Assembly (NCBI GenBank): GCA_910584695.1
Contig: CAJUBR010000092.1
Location: 1-8,607, forward strand
DNA length: 8,607 nucleotides
DNA from: an uncultured Lachnospiraceae bacterium
Lineage (GTDB): Bacteria > Bacillota > Clostridia > Lachnospirales > Lachnospiraceae
Reading direction: 5' to 3'
Part shown: positions 1 to 5,449 of the stretch, in pieces
Position numbering within the stretch: position 1 is the first letter of the stretch
Layout of the letters: every line of letters starts with the position of its first letter
Notes under the pieces: generated by a model
What the model was told of the DNA's origin: nothing
Databases searched by the model: none
Seen by the model: only the letters and a program-made list of their open reading frames with translations
Translations under genes and position numbers: made by a program

Positions 1-14
1 CTTATCAGAAAAGT

Positions 15-627
15 CTAACTTCCATAGACACAAGATTTTTTACAGCCTCTATCATTACTTTGGTCATTTTTCTTACGCTGTTTCATTTTCTGTTGGTAGG
101 TTTCCTGCTTTGGATAGGTATAACGCCATTCATCATATTCTTCCCGGCTGATTTCACCGCTTTACAACATAGCAGACTGTTTCTGCCATGCCCGGAGCAT
201 GGTGTCAACATCTGACAGGAGAGGAGTGATGTCATGGTCGAGGAAAAGACAGACTTCTCCCACTTTTTCAGAGATTTTGAGTCCATATATATCTTCCAGT
301 GCAAAGAGGGTATGCAGCAGTCCGAAGTGGGTGTCTATGTCCGGCACAGTAAGTGCTTTTGGTGTAGCACCGAGAATGTCAGCCATCATTTTTACAAGGT
401 CCTGCTTGGGTACTCTCGCCTCTGATTCGTATTGTGCCATACGCACATCAGAAGTTATGCCCTTAAAGCCGAGCAGTTCTCAAAGTTGTTTCTGTGTCAT
501 TCCTTTACGCTTGCGGAAAAATTTGATGCGTTGTCCGCTGATACTGTTTCAGTTTCTCTAACATTTCTTCTTCTTTAGTAGTGCAACTCTGGATTCGTTC
601 ATCCAATGTTCTTCTTTGTTTTATCAT
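15..627 (-). pseudogene. Broken Xre-family helix-turn-helix regulator
   Basis: Read on the minus strand from ATG at 625-627, this is a DNA-binding regulator of the lambda-repressor/Xre type, about 200 residues if repaired. Three lesions are visible. After a charged N-terminal stretch (MIKQRRTLDERI...) a one-base shift near 541-550 is needed to enter the frame ISGQRIKFFRKRKGMTQKQL. That frame then hits TGA at 480-482, where a Gly or Arg codon would be expected in helix 2 of the HTH. It continues as ELLGF...RMAQYESEARVP, typical of the second half of an HTH_3 domain, and runs to TAA at 162-164 (one base from AAA, Lys). Beyond this the frame stays open as SGEISREEYDEWRYTYPK to a final TAG at 15-17. 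That all parts continue after repair shows recent decay. The family resembles regulators of integrative elements (recall, not searched). Internal restart products cannot be excluded. Confidence 0.8.
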
Positions 628-645
628 AAAATTCTATGTATTCTA

Positions 646-1125
646 TTAGTCACGCCAATCCGCATCCGATTCCCACTGGCATTCAATAATCTGCATATCT
701 GAAAATGTTGCCTTGTATGAACCTTCTGTTGGGCTGCAGGCATATATTCCATATGTAATTTTTTCTGCCCCCTCCCACATATGGAAAATCCGCATCTGTC
801 TGAAATTTATGCCATCCTTGCTACATTCAATGCAGTAGTCGCTGTTTCTGCGCGAAAAGCGATACCACATACTTTTAATATTAGAGGATATATCTGTTGT
901 TGCCCAATCAGAATATCCATGATTCGTGACAACACTTCCCAAGCGTTGTATTTTTTCATCTTCATATTCTATAGATGCCTTAAACCAGTTATCGCTATCT
1001 AAATACATGACCACGCCGCATTGGTCAAAACGACAGGCACTTTCAAACTCTGTCTTCACAATAAATGAAAAATACTTATCAGTTGTTTCAATCTGAAACA
1101 CTGGAGCATTATCATATGAGTCCAA
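646..1125 (-). pseudogene. DUF1349 (concanavalin-like) protein, N-terminus missing
   Basis: The 159 codons open from a TTG at 1123-1125 resemble the DUF1349 family (beta-sandwich, concanavalin A-like fold; the yeast Ree1 group), whose biochemical role is poorly defined. Family-like stretches are FSFIVKTEFE, then DQCGVVMYLDSDNWFKASIE, then RLGSVVTNHGYSDWAT, and a C-terminal YGIYACSPTEGSYKATFSD. Members are usually about 190 residues and begin with a segment containing a DFW-type motif, which I do not find here. Upstream the frame is open only as far as TAA, about 14 codons above the TTG, with no ATG and no ribosome binding site. I therefore read it as an N-terminally truncated relic, although a TTG-started short protein is possible. 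It ends 18 bases upstream of the Xre relic start on the same strand, so the two may once have been co-transcribed. Confidence 0.6.
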
Positions 1126-1335
1126 ATGAATACAGGCAGAAGAAAACTGAATGATTTTCTTGGTTTATCCAATTAACTTATCCTGTGTTATCTATACATA
1201 ACCCAATTTAGATGTTTCATCAAGCAGCCGTAAAGCTAACTCCATTTGCGGGCTGATCCATTTATTTATATGTTATCGCGAAATTGGATACTGGCATCTA
1301 CGAATAGGATGATTCTTTTTGTTTTTAAAATTTGA
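1126..1335. other. Gap between DUF1349 relic and dapB promoter
   Basis: I see no complete gene here. On the minus strand, 1192-1272 encodes a 25-residue tail (INKWISPQMELALRLLDETS..., stop TAG at 1192-1194) with amphipathic-helix character. It begins directly after a stop and may be the C-terminal scrap of a lost protein; I do not recognise the family. No terminator-like hairpin with a T-run is visible. Confidence 0.3.
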
Positions 1336-1365
1336 TTGCAGCTAATGGCTGCGGTATGGTATAAT
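1336..1365 (+). promoter_or_regulatory. Probable dapB promoter (extended -10)
   Basis: A consensus TATAAT at 1360-1365 is preceded by TG at 1357-1358 (TGGTATAAT, an extended -10). A weak -35 TTGCAG lies at 1336-1341 with an 18-base spacer. The spacer region contains a small inverted repeat GCAGC-TAATG-GCTGC (1338-1352) that overlaps the -35 and could be an operator. The dapB start lies about 70 bases downstream. Confidence 0.6.
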
Positions 1366-1393
1366 TTCAATGATGTAGAGAGTGATAAATCGG

Positions 1394-1407
1394 CATTTGC
1401 GCAAATG
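1394..1407. promoter_or_regulatory. 14-base perfect palindrome in the dapB leader
   Basis: CATTTGCGCAAATG is a perfect palindrome located between the -10 box (1360-1365) and the dapB start codon (1438). Its position suits a repressor operator acting as a roadblock just downstream of the transcription start. The palindrome is seen directly; the role is inferred. Confidence 0.4.
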
Positions 1408-1437
1408 AAGCAATGCGGAAAGGAAGTTAATTTATAT

Positions 1438-2190
1438 ATGATAAAAATTGCGGTAGTTGGGTGTACTGGTAAATTGGGTAGTGCCATTATGAAAAATGCT
1501 TTAAAAAGCAAGGATGTTGATGTTTGTTATGCCATTGCCAGAAAGGGCAACCAGCATGTTGGGAAAACTATATCTGAGCTTATTGGAGGCAAGAGCGACT
1601 TGCCAATTATAGATGACATTGAAGCAGCAAGTGGTTGCGATATCTATATTGATTGTACAAATGCAGAAACTTTTATGAGCAGCAGTTATTTTAAATATGA
1701 AAAAATGAAAAAGCCGCTTATCATAGCAACAACTGCATTTTCAATAGAAGATATAGAAAAGATTAATCTACTTGCAACCAATATTCCTATTTTCATGACA
1801 GGGAATTTCAGTGTGGCATTACATAATTTTATTGAAACAGTAAAATTTTATGCAAGAAAAATAAGTTTAGATACAGATATTCAAATAGTGGAATATCATC
1901 ATAATCAAAAGAAAGATGCGCCTAGCGGAACCGCATTGCTGATAAAAAATGCTCTTTTAGAAGTAACTAATACAATAAATGTAGATAAAATAAGCATTTG
2001 TAGTATTCGTGGAGGAAATATCTTTGGAGAACATGAGGTGATTTTTGCGAATTGCAAAGACGAGGTGGTCACATTTAAACATCAAGCATCGTCAAGAGAA
2101 CCTTTTACTGATGGGGCAATTGAAGTATCAAAGTGGACGATTAATCAGACAAATGGTTTATATGACATGGATGATTTCTGTAACGCATAG
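1438..2190 (+). CDS. dapB: 4-hydroxy-tetrahydrodipicolinate reductase
   Basis: DapB reduces 4-hydroxy-tetrahydrodipicolinate with NAD(P)H in the cytosolic diaminopimelate/lysine pathway. The 250-residue protein has the N-terminal Rossmann motif VVGCTGKLGSA (Gly8, Gly11, Gly14). The family signature VEYHHNQKKDAPSGTA spans residues 151-166 and contains the expected catalytic His154 and Lys158 and the substrate-binding Ser-Gly-Thr. RGGNIFGEHEVIF (191-203) and HQASSREPF (215-223) also match the family, and the length is normal (usually 240-270). I chose ATG 1438 because GGAAAGGAAG lies 10-20 bases upstream and the protein then starts right at the Rossmann strand. The open frame extends back to a TTG at 1336, but that adds 34 residues through the promoter. 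The gene stands alone, without dapA or lysA nearby. Its last residues (DDFCNA) abut a VOC relic, so the extreme C-terminus might be altered by a deletion junction. Confidence 0.92.
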   Translation: MIKIAVVGCTGKLGSAIMKNALKSKDVDVCYAIARKGNQHVGKTISELIGGKSDLPIIDDIEAASGCDIYIDCTNAETFMSSSYFKYEKMKKPLIIATTAFSIEDIEKINLLATNIPIFMTGNFSVALHNFIETVKFYARKISLDTDIQIVEYHHNQKKDAPSGTALLIKNALLEVTNTINVDKISICSIRGGNIFGEHEVIFANCKDEVVTFKHQASSREPFTDGAIEVSKWTINQTNGLYDMDDFCNA

Positions 2191-2495
2191 TGATAAATGG
2201 AAAATTTAATGAGCTGCATCCTGACGAGGTAACAAAACAAGAGGAATATTGCAGCCTGTATGATGATGTGGGTAGAATCATGGACAATTCAAACTGTGGA
2301 AAAGTAGTCATCAATATTTGTACCGATGATTTAAAAAAAGAATATGAGAGAATCCGGTTATTGGGACTGGGGAGTGATTTGACAGAGATACGCTGCATAA
2401 ATGCAGGGACTCCATACTAGTATTTTTTATTGAAGGATTTAGATGGAAATACGATTGAGATCACAGGAAATTATAATGAAAGTGGAGATATATAG
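2190..2495 (+). pseudogene. VOC/glyoxalase-fold protein relic with amber stop
   Basis: This frame encodes the C-terminal half of a vicinal-oxygen-chelate (glyoxalase/bleomycin-resistance type) protein. NICTDDLKKEYERIRLLGLG is the usual strand-helix, and FLLKDLDGNTIEIT is the closing strand with the metal-ligand Glu position. The frame is cut by TAG at 2418-2420 (after AGTPY), where related proteins carry Trp or Gly; it then continues in the same frame to TAG at 2493-2495. The N-terminal half (first beta-alpha-beta unit) is absent. The only start is a GTG at 2190 that shares a base with the dapB stop, and a stop codon lies just before it. It therefore looks like a 5'-deleted gene fused against dapB and then hit by a nonsense mutation. 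Its end lies 1 base before the alkD-like start. Confidence 0.75.
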
Positions 2496-2496
2496 C

Positions 2497-3171
2497 ATGA
2501 ATGATTTATTAAGAACTGCAAAGCAGGAAATAGAAACTTTATGGAAGCATGTGCCTGAGGGAAAGCATATAAAAACCGCGGATATCCGGAAATTGTCGGC
2601 ACAGCTTTTCCGGGAAATTCCGGATAAGAATATCAAAAATGTTTTTGCCCTATGTGATGAATTTTTGGAGGAACATAATTGGGAATTGGGTGTGATTGCG
2701 TTTGATTGGGCTTTTCGTATGAAAAGGAATTATAACGAAGAAACATACTCGGTATTTTATGGCTGGCTGAAAAAATATGTTAGAGGATGGGGGGATTGTG
2801 ATGATTTTTGCACGCATGCATTTGGAGAGTTGCTGCGGCAGGATAAATCACTATTTGCATATATAATAGAGTGGACGGAAGATAAAAGTTTTTGGGTTCG
2901 CAGGGCATCAGCGGTTATTCTGATTCCGGCAATCCTTCATAATGATTATGATGGCATAGATCCATTTATCATATCTGATAGACTGATGAGCGACGAACAT
3001 GATCTTGTGCTAAAAGGATCTGGTTGGATGCTTAAATCCTTATCACAGATAGACCAGCTATCGGTAGAGCAATATCTGGTAAAAAATCATGCGGTCATGC
3101 CTAGGGTTGCATATCGGTATGCACTGGAGAAGTTTGATAAGGATACAAGAAAGAAACTAATGGCTTTGTAA
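2497..3171 (+). CDS. AlkD-like DNA alkylation repair protein
   Basis: This is a 224-residue all-helical HEAT-like repeat protein of the DNA alkylation repair (AlkC/AlkD) family, monofunctional glycosylases that excise N3- and N7-alkylpurines. Residues matching those used by Bacillus cereus AlkD (by recalled alignment) are in place: the WxxxD pair at Trp98-Asp102 (GWGDCDDF), the Arg in FWVRRAS (Arg135 or Arg136, AlkD Arg148), and Trp177 in KGSGWMLKS (AlkD Trp187). Length is normal for the family (about 220-240). I chose ATG 2497 because GTGGAG at 2482-2487 sits 9 bases upstream. An in-frame ATG at 2443 would add 18 residues that lie inside the VOC relic in another frame. No promoter of its own is obvious, so it may be read from the dapB promoter. 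All expected active-site residues are present, so it is probably functional. Confidence 0.88.
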   Translation: MNDLLRTAKQEIETLWKHVPEGKHIKTADIRKLSAQLFREIPDKNIKNVFALCDEFLEEHNWELGVIAFDWAFRMKRNYNEETYSVFYGWLKKYVRGWGDCDDFCTHAFGELLRQDKSLFAYIIEWTEDKSFWVRRASAVILIPAILHNDYDGIDPFIISDRLMSDEHDLVLKGSGWMLKSLSQIDQLSVEQYLVKNHAVMPRVAYRYALEKFDKDTRKKLMAL

Positions 3172-3200
3172 TCAGTCTTTAGCACAAAGGAAGCGGCTGG

Positions 3201-3485
3201 ATGATTCGGGAAATTAACAAAAGCGAGATACCGGAATGTGTAGAAGTCATTTTTAAAAGTTTTATGACAGTGGCAGACGAATTTGGATTTACGAAAGAAA
3301 ATGCACCGGGGATTACAGCATTTGCAACAACAGAGGAACGCCTTGTTTATCAATGGGAACAGGAACAGAGATTAATGTTTACATACTACGGATGCCTTCT
3401 CAGAGGCGAGAAAGATGGGATGCTCTCAGATGAATCTTGGAATCGTAGAGGAAAATGTGAAGTTGCAAAATGGTATGGGACAATT
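3201..3485 (+). pseudogene. GNAT acetyltransferase relic A (internal deletion)
   Basis: This is a broken GCN5-related N-acetyltransferase. ATG 3201, behind AAAGGAAG, opens MIREINKSEIPECVEVIFKS and continues through FMTVADEFGFTKENAPG to EQRLMFTYY (frame 0, to 3390). At 3390/3391 the homology jumps to frame +1: DAFSEARKMGCSQMNLGIVE, continuing ENVKLQ, which is the helix and strand following the acetyl-CoA loop. A one-base deletion near 3470 then returns to frame 0 with WYG. The roughly 40 residues between TYY and DAF, which would carry the acetyl-CoA-binding R/Q-x-x-G-x-G/A loop, are missing, as is the last C-terminal strand. It cannot make a working enzyme. A second relic of the same family lies at 7830-7967. 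Substrate is unknown; membership is by recall of related Clostridia sequences. Confidence 0.8.
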
Positions 3486-3714
3486 CCAGAGGCAGAGTCT
3501 CTTATGCAAAAAAAAGCAGGTAACTCCCTTTCTTTGCAGATGTAGAGAATGGTGTTGCCAGAGGATTTATTGTAATGAAAGAAACCAGTCATTATACGGT
3601 AGAAATCTGTGTTCTGGGTGTCAGAAAGAATATCATCGTTTGGGGATTGGCAGTAAACTTTTTCAAATAATAGAAATAATATACGAAATAGGTGGATCAA
3701 AGAGCACGAAATAG
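3486..3714 (+). pseudogene. GNAT acetyltransferase relic B (different subfamily)
   Basis: Directly behind relic A, the frame from 3524 reads LPFFADVENGVARGFIVMKE, then TSHYTVEICVLGVRK, typical beta-strands 2-4 of a GNAT. Near 3625 one base is missing (AAG-AAT where AAG-GAAT would restore the frame). The next frame gives EYHRLGIGSKLFQIIE, which contains the acetyl-CoA-binding R-x-x-G-I-G loop (HRLGIG). It ends at TAG 3712-3714. No start codon or N-terminal helix is recognisable and the C-terminal half is lost. The boundary with relic A (about 3480-3523) is uncertain: the segment encoding TIPEAESLMQKKAGN could belong to either. The strand and motif-A sequence differ from relic A, so these are two distinct genes, not one rearranged copy. 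Confidence 0.7.
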
Positions 3715-3927
3715 ATATAAAAGTATCTTAAAATCGTATAGATGAGACGAGTTTGAATAGCAGATTTTTTATATTTGATATGTATTAAAATACCACATTG
3801 CAGGGAGTTCTCTTTTGCTGAAAGTTCAGATTGTTATATAAGTTTTCTTCAAAATACATAGTTTCTTCAAAATACACTTTTATTATGACAGGCATGCTTT
3901 TAATAATTCCGGATATTACGAATCGTG
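3715..3927. other. Intergenic, no gene recognised
   Basis: This AT-rich gap separates plus-strand GNAT relic B from the terminator of the minus-strand methyltransferase. I see no convincing ORF; a 23-codon ATG frame near 3885 has no homology I recognise. The one structure seen is a short tandem repeat, listed separately. Confidence 0.4.
3844..3876. repeat. 15-base direct repeat, period 18
   Basis: TTTCTTCAAAATACA occurs exactly at 3844-3858 and again at 3862-3876. With two copies only, it could be a binding-site pair or replication slippage; no function is assigned. Confidence 0.6.
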
Positions 3928-3971
3928 GTATAAATAAACAGGGACACAGACATTGAAAGGCTGCGTCCCTG
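3928..3971 (-). terminator. Rho-independent terminator of the methyltransferase
   Basis: CAGGGAC (3939-3945) pairs with GTCCCTG (3965-3971), and after one mismatch an inner CAG/CTG extends the stem. On the minus strand the hairpin is followed by TTTATTTATA. It lies about 40 bases beyond the methyltransferase stop at 4011. On the plus strand no T-run follows, so it appears one-directional. Confidence 0.7.
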
Positions 3972-4010
3972 CATTAGAATGGAAAAGATAAAAAACAAAT
4001 ACGGGTTAGA

Positions 4011-4787
4011 TCATAGTCTCCTTGCCCATATTATTGCCCTGTTGGTATTCTCATTGATGGGATTTTTCTCATAATCACCCCATGTGCCTTCAATAGTAAA
4101 GCCGTAATCTAATAGCCATTCTTGAATTTGTATAAGGGTTGCAAAATGTTTTTGTGTTGGAATATCTCGTACAATTGAATCTCCATTTTTAGAAATGATT
4201 TCATACCGACGAACAAAAGTGCATGTACTATTCGTTTTATTAAATTTGCTATCAAGTAAAATCATCTTTCCGGTATTTCCATGAGAATCTGTTCCTTCCC
4301 AAATAAGGTTAGGCTCTGGATTATCATACCATTTTTCAGGATATAGGGTGTAACTATAGTCAATCAACAGATGTCCATCAGGAAGCAGGGAATTTGCCGA
4401 TTTTTCGATTAAGAGCTTCTGGGCTTTTTCATACTCCATATCAGAAACTATATTAAAGAGAATATTGGCAGCAAGTAAAACAACATCAAAGCCAATTTCC
4501 CATTCTTCTTTAATAATATCTGATTTTCTCCATTCAACATTATTTTTGTATTCCAATTTTGCGTCAATCTTGTTTAACATGAATTCATCAAAATCAAGAC
4601 CAACAACACTGTGCCCCGATTTCGCCAAAGGTGCCAGATAGCGTCCGCTTCCACATGCAATATCCAAAATTCGTTTTGAAAACGGTCCTATGATTGATGT
4701 TGCAAAATTAACATCTGTTATGTCTGTTTCATCCATGTCATACATATCTGCAGACCACATTGAAATAATCTCATCTTCACTATACAT
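4011..4787 (-). CDS. Class I SAM-dependent methyltransferase
   Basis: This 258-residue cytosolic protein has a Rossmann-like methyltransferase fold. Motif I is ILDIACGSGRYL (residues 40-51), the SAM-binding glycine loop. Post-I VVGLDFD (61-67) supplies an acidic residue for the SAM ribose. FDVVLL (100-105) is motif II and LLPDGHLLIDYS (134-145) is motif III. The C-terminal half (beta-rich, ending in GDYEKNPI...NRAIIWARRL) resembles small-molecule methyltransferases of the UbiE/Methyltransf_11/25 type more than rRNA Erm enzymes; the substrate is unknown. ATG 4785-4787 has a strong GGAGGT at 4793-4798 with 5-base spacing. The gene is complete and has its own terminator. Upstream on the same strand is a 20-codon leader ORF whose end can base-pair with a segment that also pairs with this ribosome binding site, suggesting translational control. 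Confidence 0.88.
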   Translation of the reverse strand: MYSEDEIISMWSADMYDMDETDITDVNFATSIIGPFSKRILDIACGSGRYLAPLAKSGHSVVGLDFDEFMLNKIDAKLEYKNNVEWRKSDIIKEEWEIGFDVVLLAANILFNIVSDMEYEKAQKLLIEKSANSLLPDGHLLIDYSYTLYPEKWYDNPEPNLIWEGTDSHGNTGKMILLDSKFNKTNSTCTFVRRYEIISKNGDSIVRDIPTQKHFATLIQIQEWLLDYGFTIEGTWGDYEKNPINENTNRAIIWARRL

Positions 4788-4792
4788 AGTTT

Positions 4793-4833
4793 ACCTCCAT
4801 TTTTAGCGGAGGGTTAATTGTTAATTGCCCTCC
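4793..4833 (-). promoter_or_regulatory. Switchable hairpin over the methyltransferase RBS
   Basis: Read on the minus strand, three short segments can pair alternatively. Segment 1, GGAGGG (4833-4828), lies in the last codons of the leader ORF. Segment 2, CCCTCC (4813-4808), starts directly after the leader stop codon. Segment 3, GGAGGT (4798-4793), is the methyltransferase ribosome binding site. Segment 2 can pair with segment 1 (6 bp, 14-base loop), leaving the site free, or with segment 3 (CCTCC/GGAGG, 5 bp, 9-base loop), hiding it. No U-run follows either hairpin, which argues for translational rather than transcriptional control. The pairings are seen; the mechanism is inferred. Confidence 0.5.
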
Positions 4834-4876
4834 TGTTCTTTTTTATTTTCAAATAGATTATTTTTTTCATTCTCAT
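4814..4876 (-). CDS. 20-codon leader peptide ORF
   Basis: ATG at 4874-4876 (or a second ATG at 4868-4870) opens a 20-residue basic peptide beginning MRMKKIIYLKIKK and ending RRAINN, stop TAA at 4814-4816. AAAGGTG lies a few bases upstream as a ribosome binding site. It sits 26 bases before the methyltransferase start. Its last third overlaps segment 1 of the hairpin system, and its stop codon abuts segment 2. This is the geometry of leader peptides in translational attenuators such as those of erm and cat genes, where the ribosome's position selects the hairpin. The peptide's own sequence is not one I can identify. It could also be a chance ORF. Confidence 0.5.
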   Translation of the reverse strand: MRMKKIIYLKIKKNRRAINN

Positions 4877-4918
4877 CACACCTTTCTGCTAATTGAGATA
4901 TACAATGATACAGTTAAT

Positions 4919-4926
4919 ATTTTAAC
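4919..4926 (-). promoter_or_regulatory. Possible extended -10 for leader and methyltransferase
   Basis: On the minus strand TGTTAAAAT gives a TAAAAT -10 box (4919-4924) with an upstream TG. It lies about 43 bases before the leader ATG. A -35 match at the correct distance is weak. This is the best candidate seen in the gap. Confidence 0.35.
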
Positions 4927-5019
4927 ACAATTTCCCTCATCTTGCATTAAATAATCTCTCGGAATCTTTAAGCCAGTAAATATAAGGCTTTCTCATTCCT
5001 TTTAATATAAATGAAAACA

Positions 5020-5215
5020 AGCACAATACAATATTATATGGCATACGGAAAATTGAATTTGGTGCATATGGAAGTGACACGGTGTTCCCCATTTGTGTGA
5101 AAGCTGTATCGGAATATCTGGGAGAGGATGTTTCTTATGTCTATATTATGGCAGCGACAGGGGTGGCATTATAAGGACAATGCCGGGATTGGAAGCAAGG
5201 AATACAAGGGTGTTG
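5020..5215 (+). pseudogene. Fragment of a BtrH-like/C39-like protein
   Basis: On the plus strand a frame reads KIEFGAYGSDTVFPICVKAV, then SEYLGEDVSYVYIMAATGVA, ending at TAA 5174-5176. A short 'D-T-x-F-P-x-C' segment followed by 'YLG(E/D)D-x-x-Y' and an (A/S)-(A/S)-G-x-A segment is what I recall at the N-terminus of BtrH-like/peptidase-C39-like hypothetical proteins. Past the TAA the frame gives GQCRDWKQGIQG, which could be a continuation, and it ends at the edge of the winged-helix relic (about 5215). No good start codon is seen in this frame. The rest of the gene (family members are around 300 residues) is missing. The family call is from memory and tentative; that it is a coding relic rather than a gene is more secure. 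Confidence 0.4.
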
Positions 5216-5253
5216 TTCAAGGCGGGTAAGCTTTACTTCCTCCCCGCCTTGAA
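5216..5253. repeat. Perfect 11-base inverted repeat at a relic junction
   Basis: TTCAAGGCGGG (5216-5226) and CCCGCCTTGAA (5243-5253) are exact reverse complements around a 16-base spacer. Neither side is followed by a T-run, so it is not a standard terminator. Both arms lie within the winged-helix reading frame (they encode part of LQGG and TRLE). The outer edge of the left arm coincides with the point where the winged-helix homology stops. Confidence 0.8.
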
Positions 5254-5449
5254 GTACCTGCCGCCTTCTCTGAATTATTTCCAGTCCCGGAAAAGATAAC
5301 ACGGAAACGGGTGTAATTTGTATAAGTTCAATTTGTATATAGTCAGCGATTGCTGATATGATTTTATCAATCACATTTTCCCGTGTGTATCGCCTCCCTT
5401 TTATCGGATAACAGCCTCTTTTAACTGTCTGTTTCTGCCTGTCCGGCAA
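5216..5449 (-). pseudogene. Truncated winged-helix (OmpR/PhoB-type) regulator
   Basis: From a TTG at 5447-5449 the minus-strand frame gives a basic N-terminus (RQKQTVKRGCYPIKGRRYTR), then IDKIISAIADYIQIELIQIT, and then LSFPGLEIIQRRRQVLQGGE followed by EVKLTRLE. That last part is the opening beta-sheet of a Trans_reg_C winged helix, whose usual form ends in 'VxLTxxEfxLL'. The homology stops exactly there, before the recognition helix. The open frame then runs on antisense through the BtrH-like relic. There is no receiver domain, so the parent was a stand-alone winged-helix protein, of a type I associate with integrative elements. It cannot bind DNA as it stands. Its start region overlaps the MATE relic tail in another frame. 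Confidence 0.6.

Noticed and set aside
199..561. Long plus-strand open frame over the Xre relic
   Set aside because: It is antisense to a clearly recognisable regulator, has no ribosome binding site and shows no family features.
1336..1437. N-terminal extension of dapB from the TTG at 1336
   Set aside because: It would run through the -10 box and the leader palindrome, adds 34 residues before the Rossmann strand where family members start, and ATG 1438 has a ribosome binding site.
2443..2496. Upstream ATG start for the alkD-like gene
   Set aside because: The extra 18 residues overlap the VOC relic coding sequence, and ATG 2497 has better ribosome binding site spacing and begins at the conserved first helix.
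4968..4992. AAGCC/GGCTT hairpin followed by T-rich sequence
   Set aside because: A 5-bp stem with an 11-base loop is too weak for a terminator and no plus-strand gene precedes it.
5093..5299. 68-codon plus-strand ORF across the BtrH-like relic and the inverted repeat
   Set aside because: Its frame is not the one with family-like sequence, and it is low-complexity chance coding across a junction.
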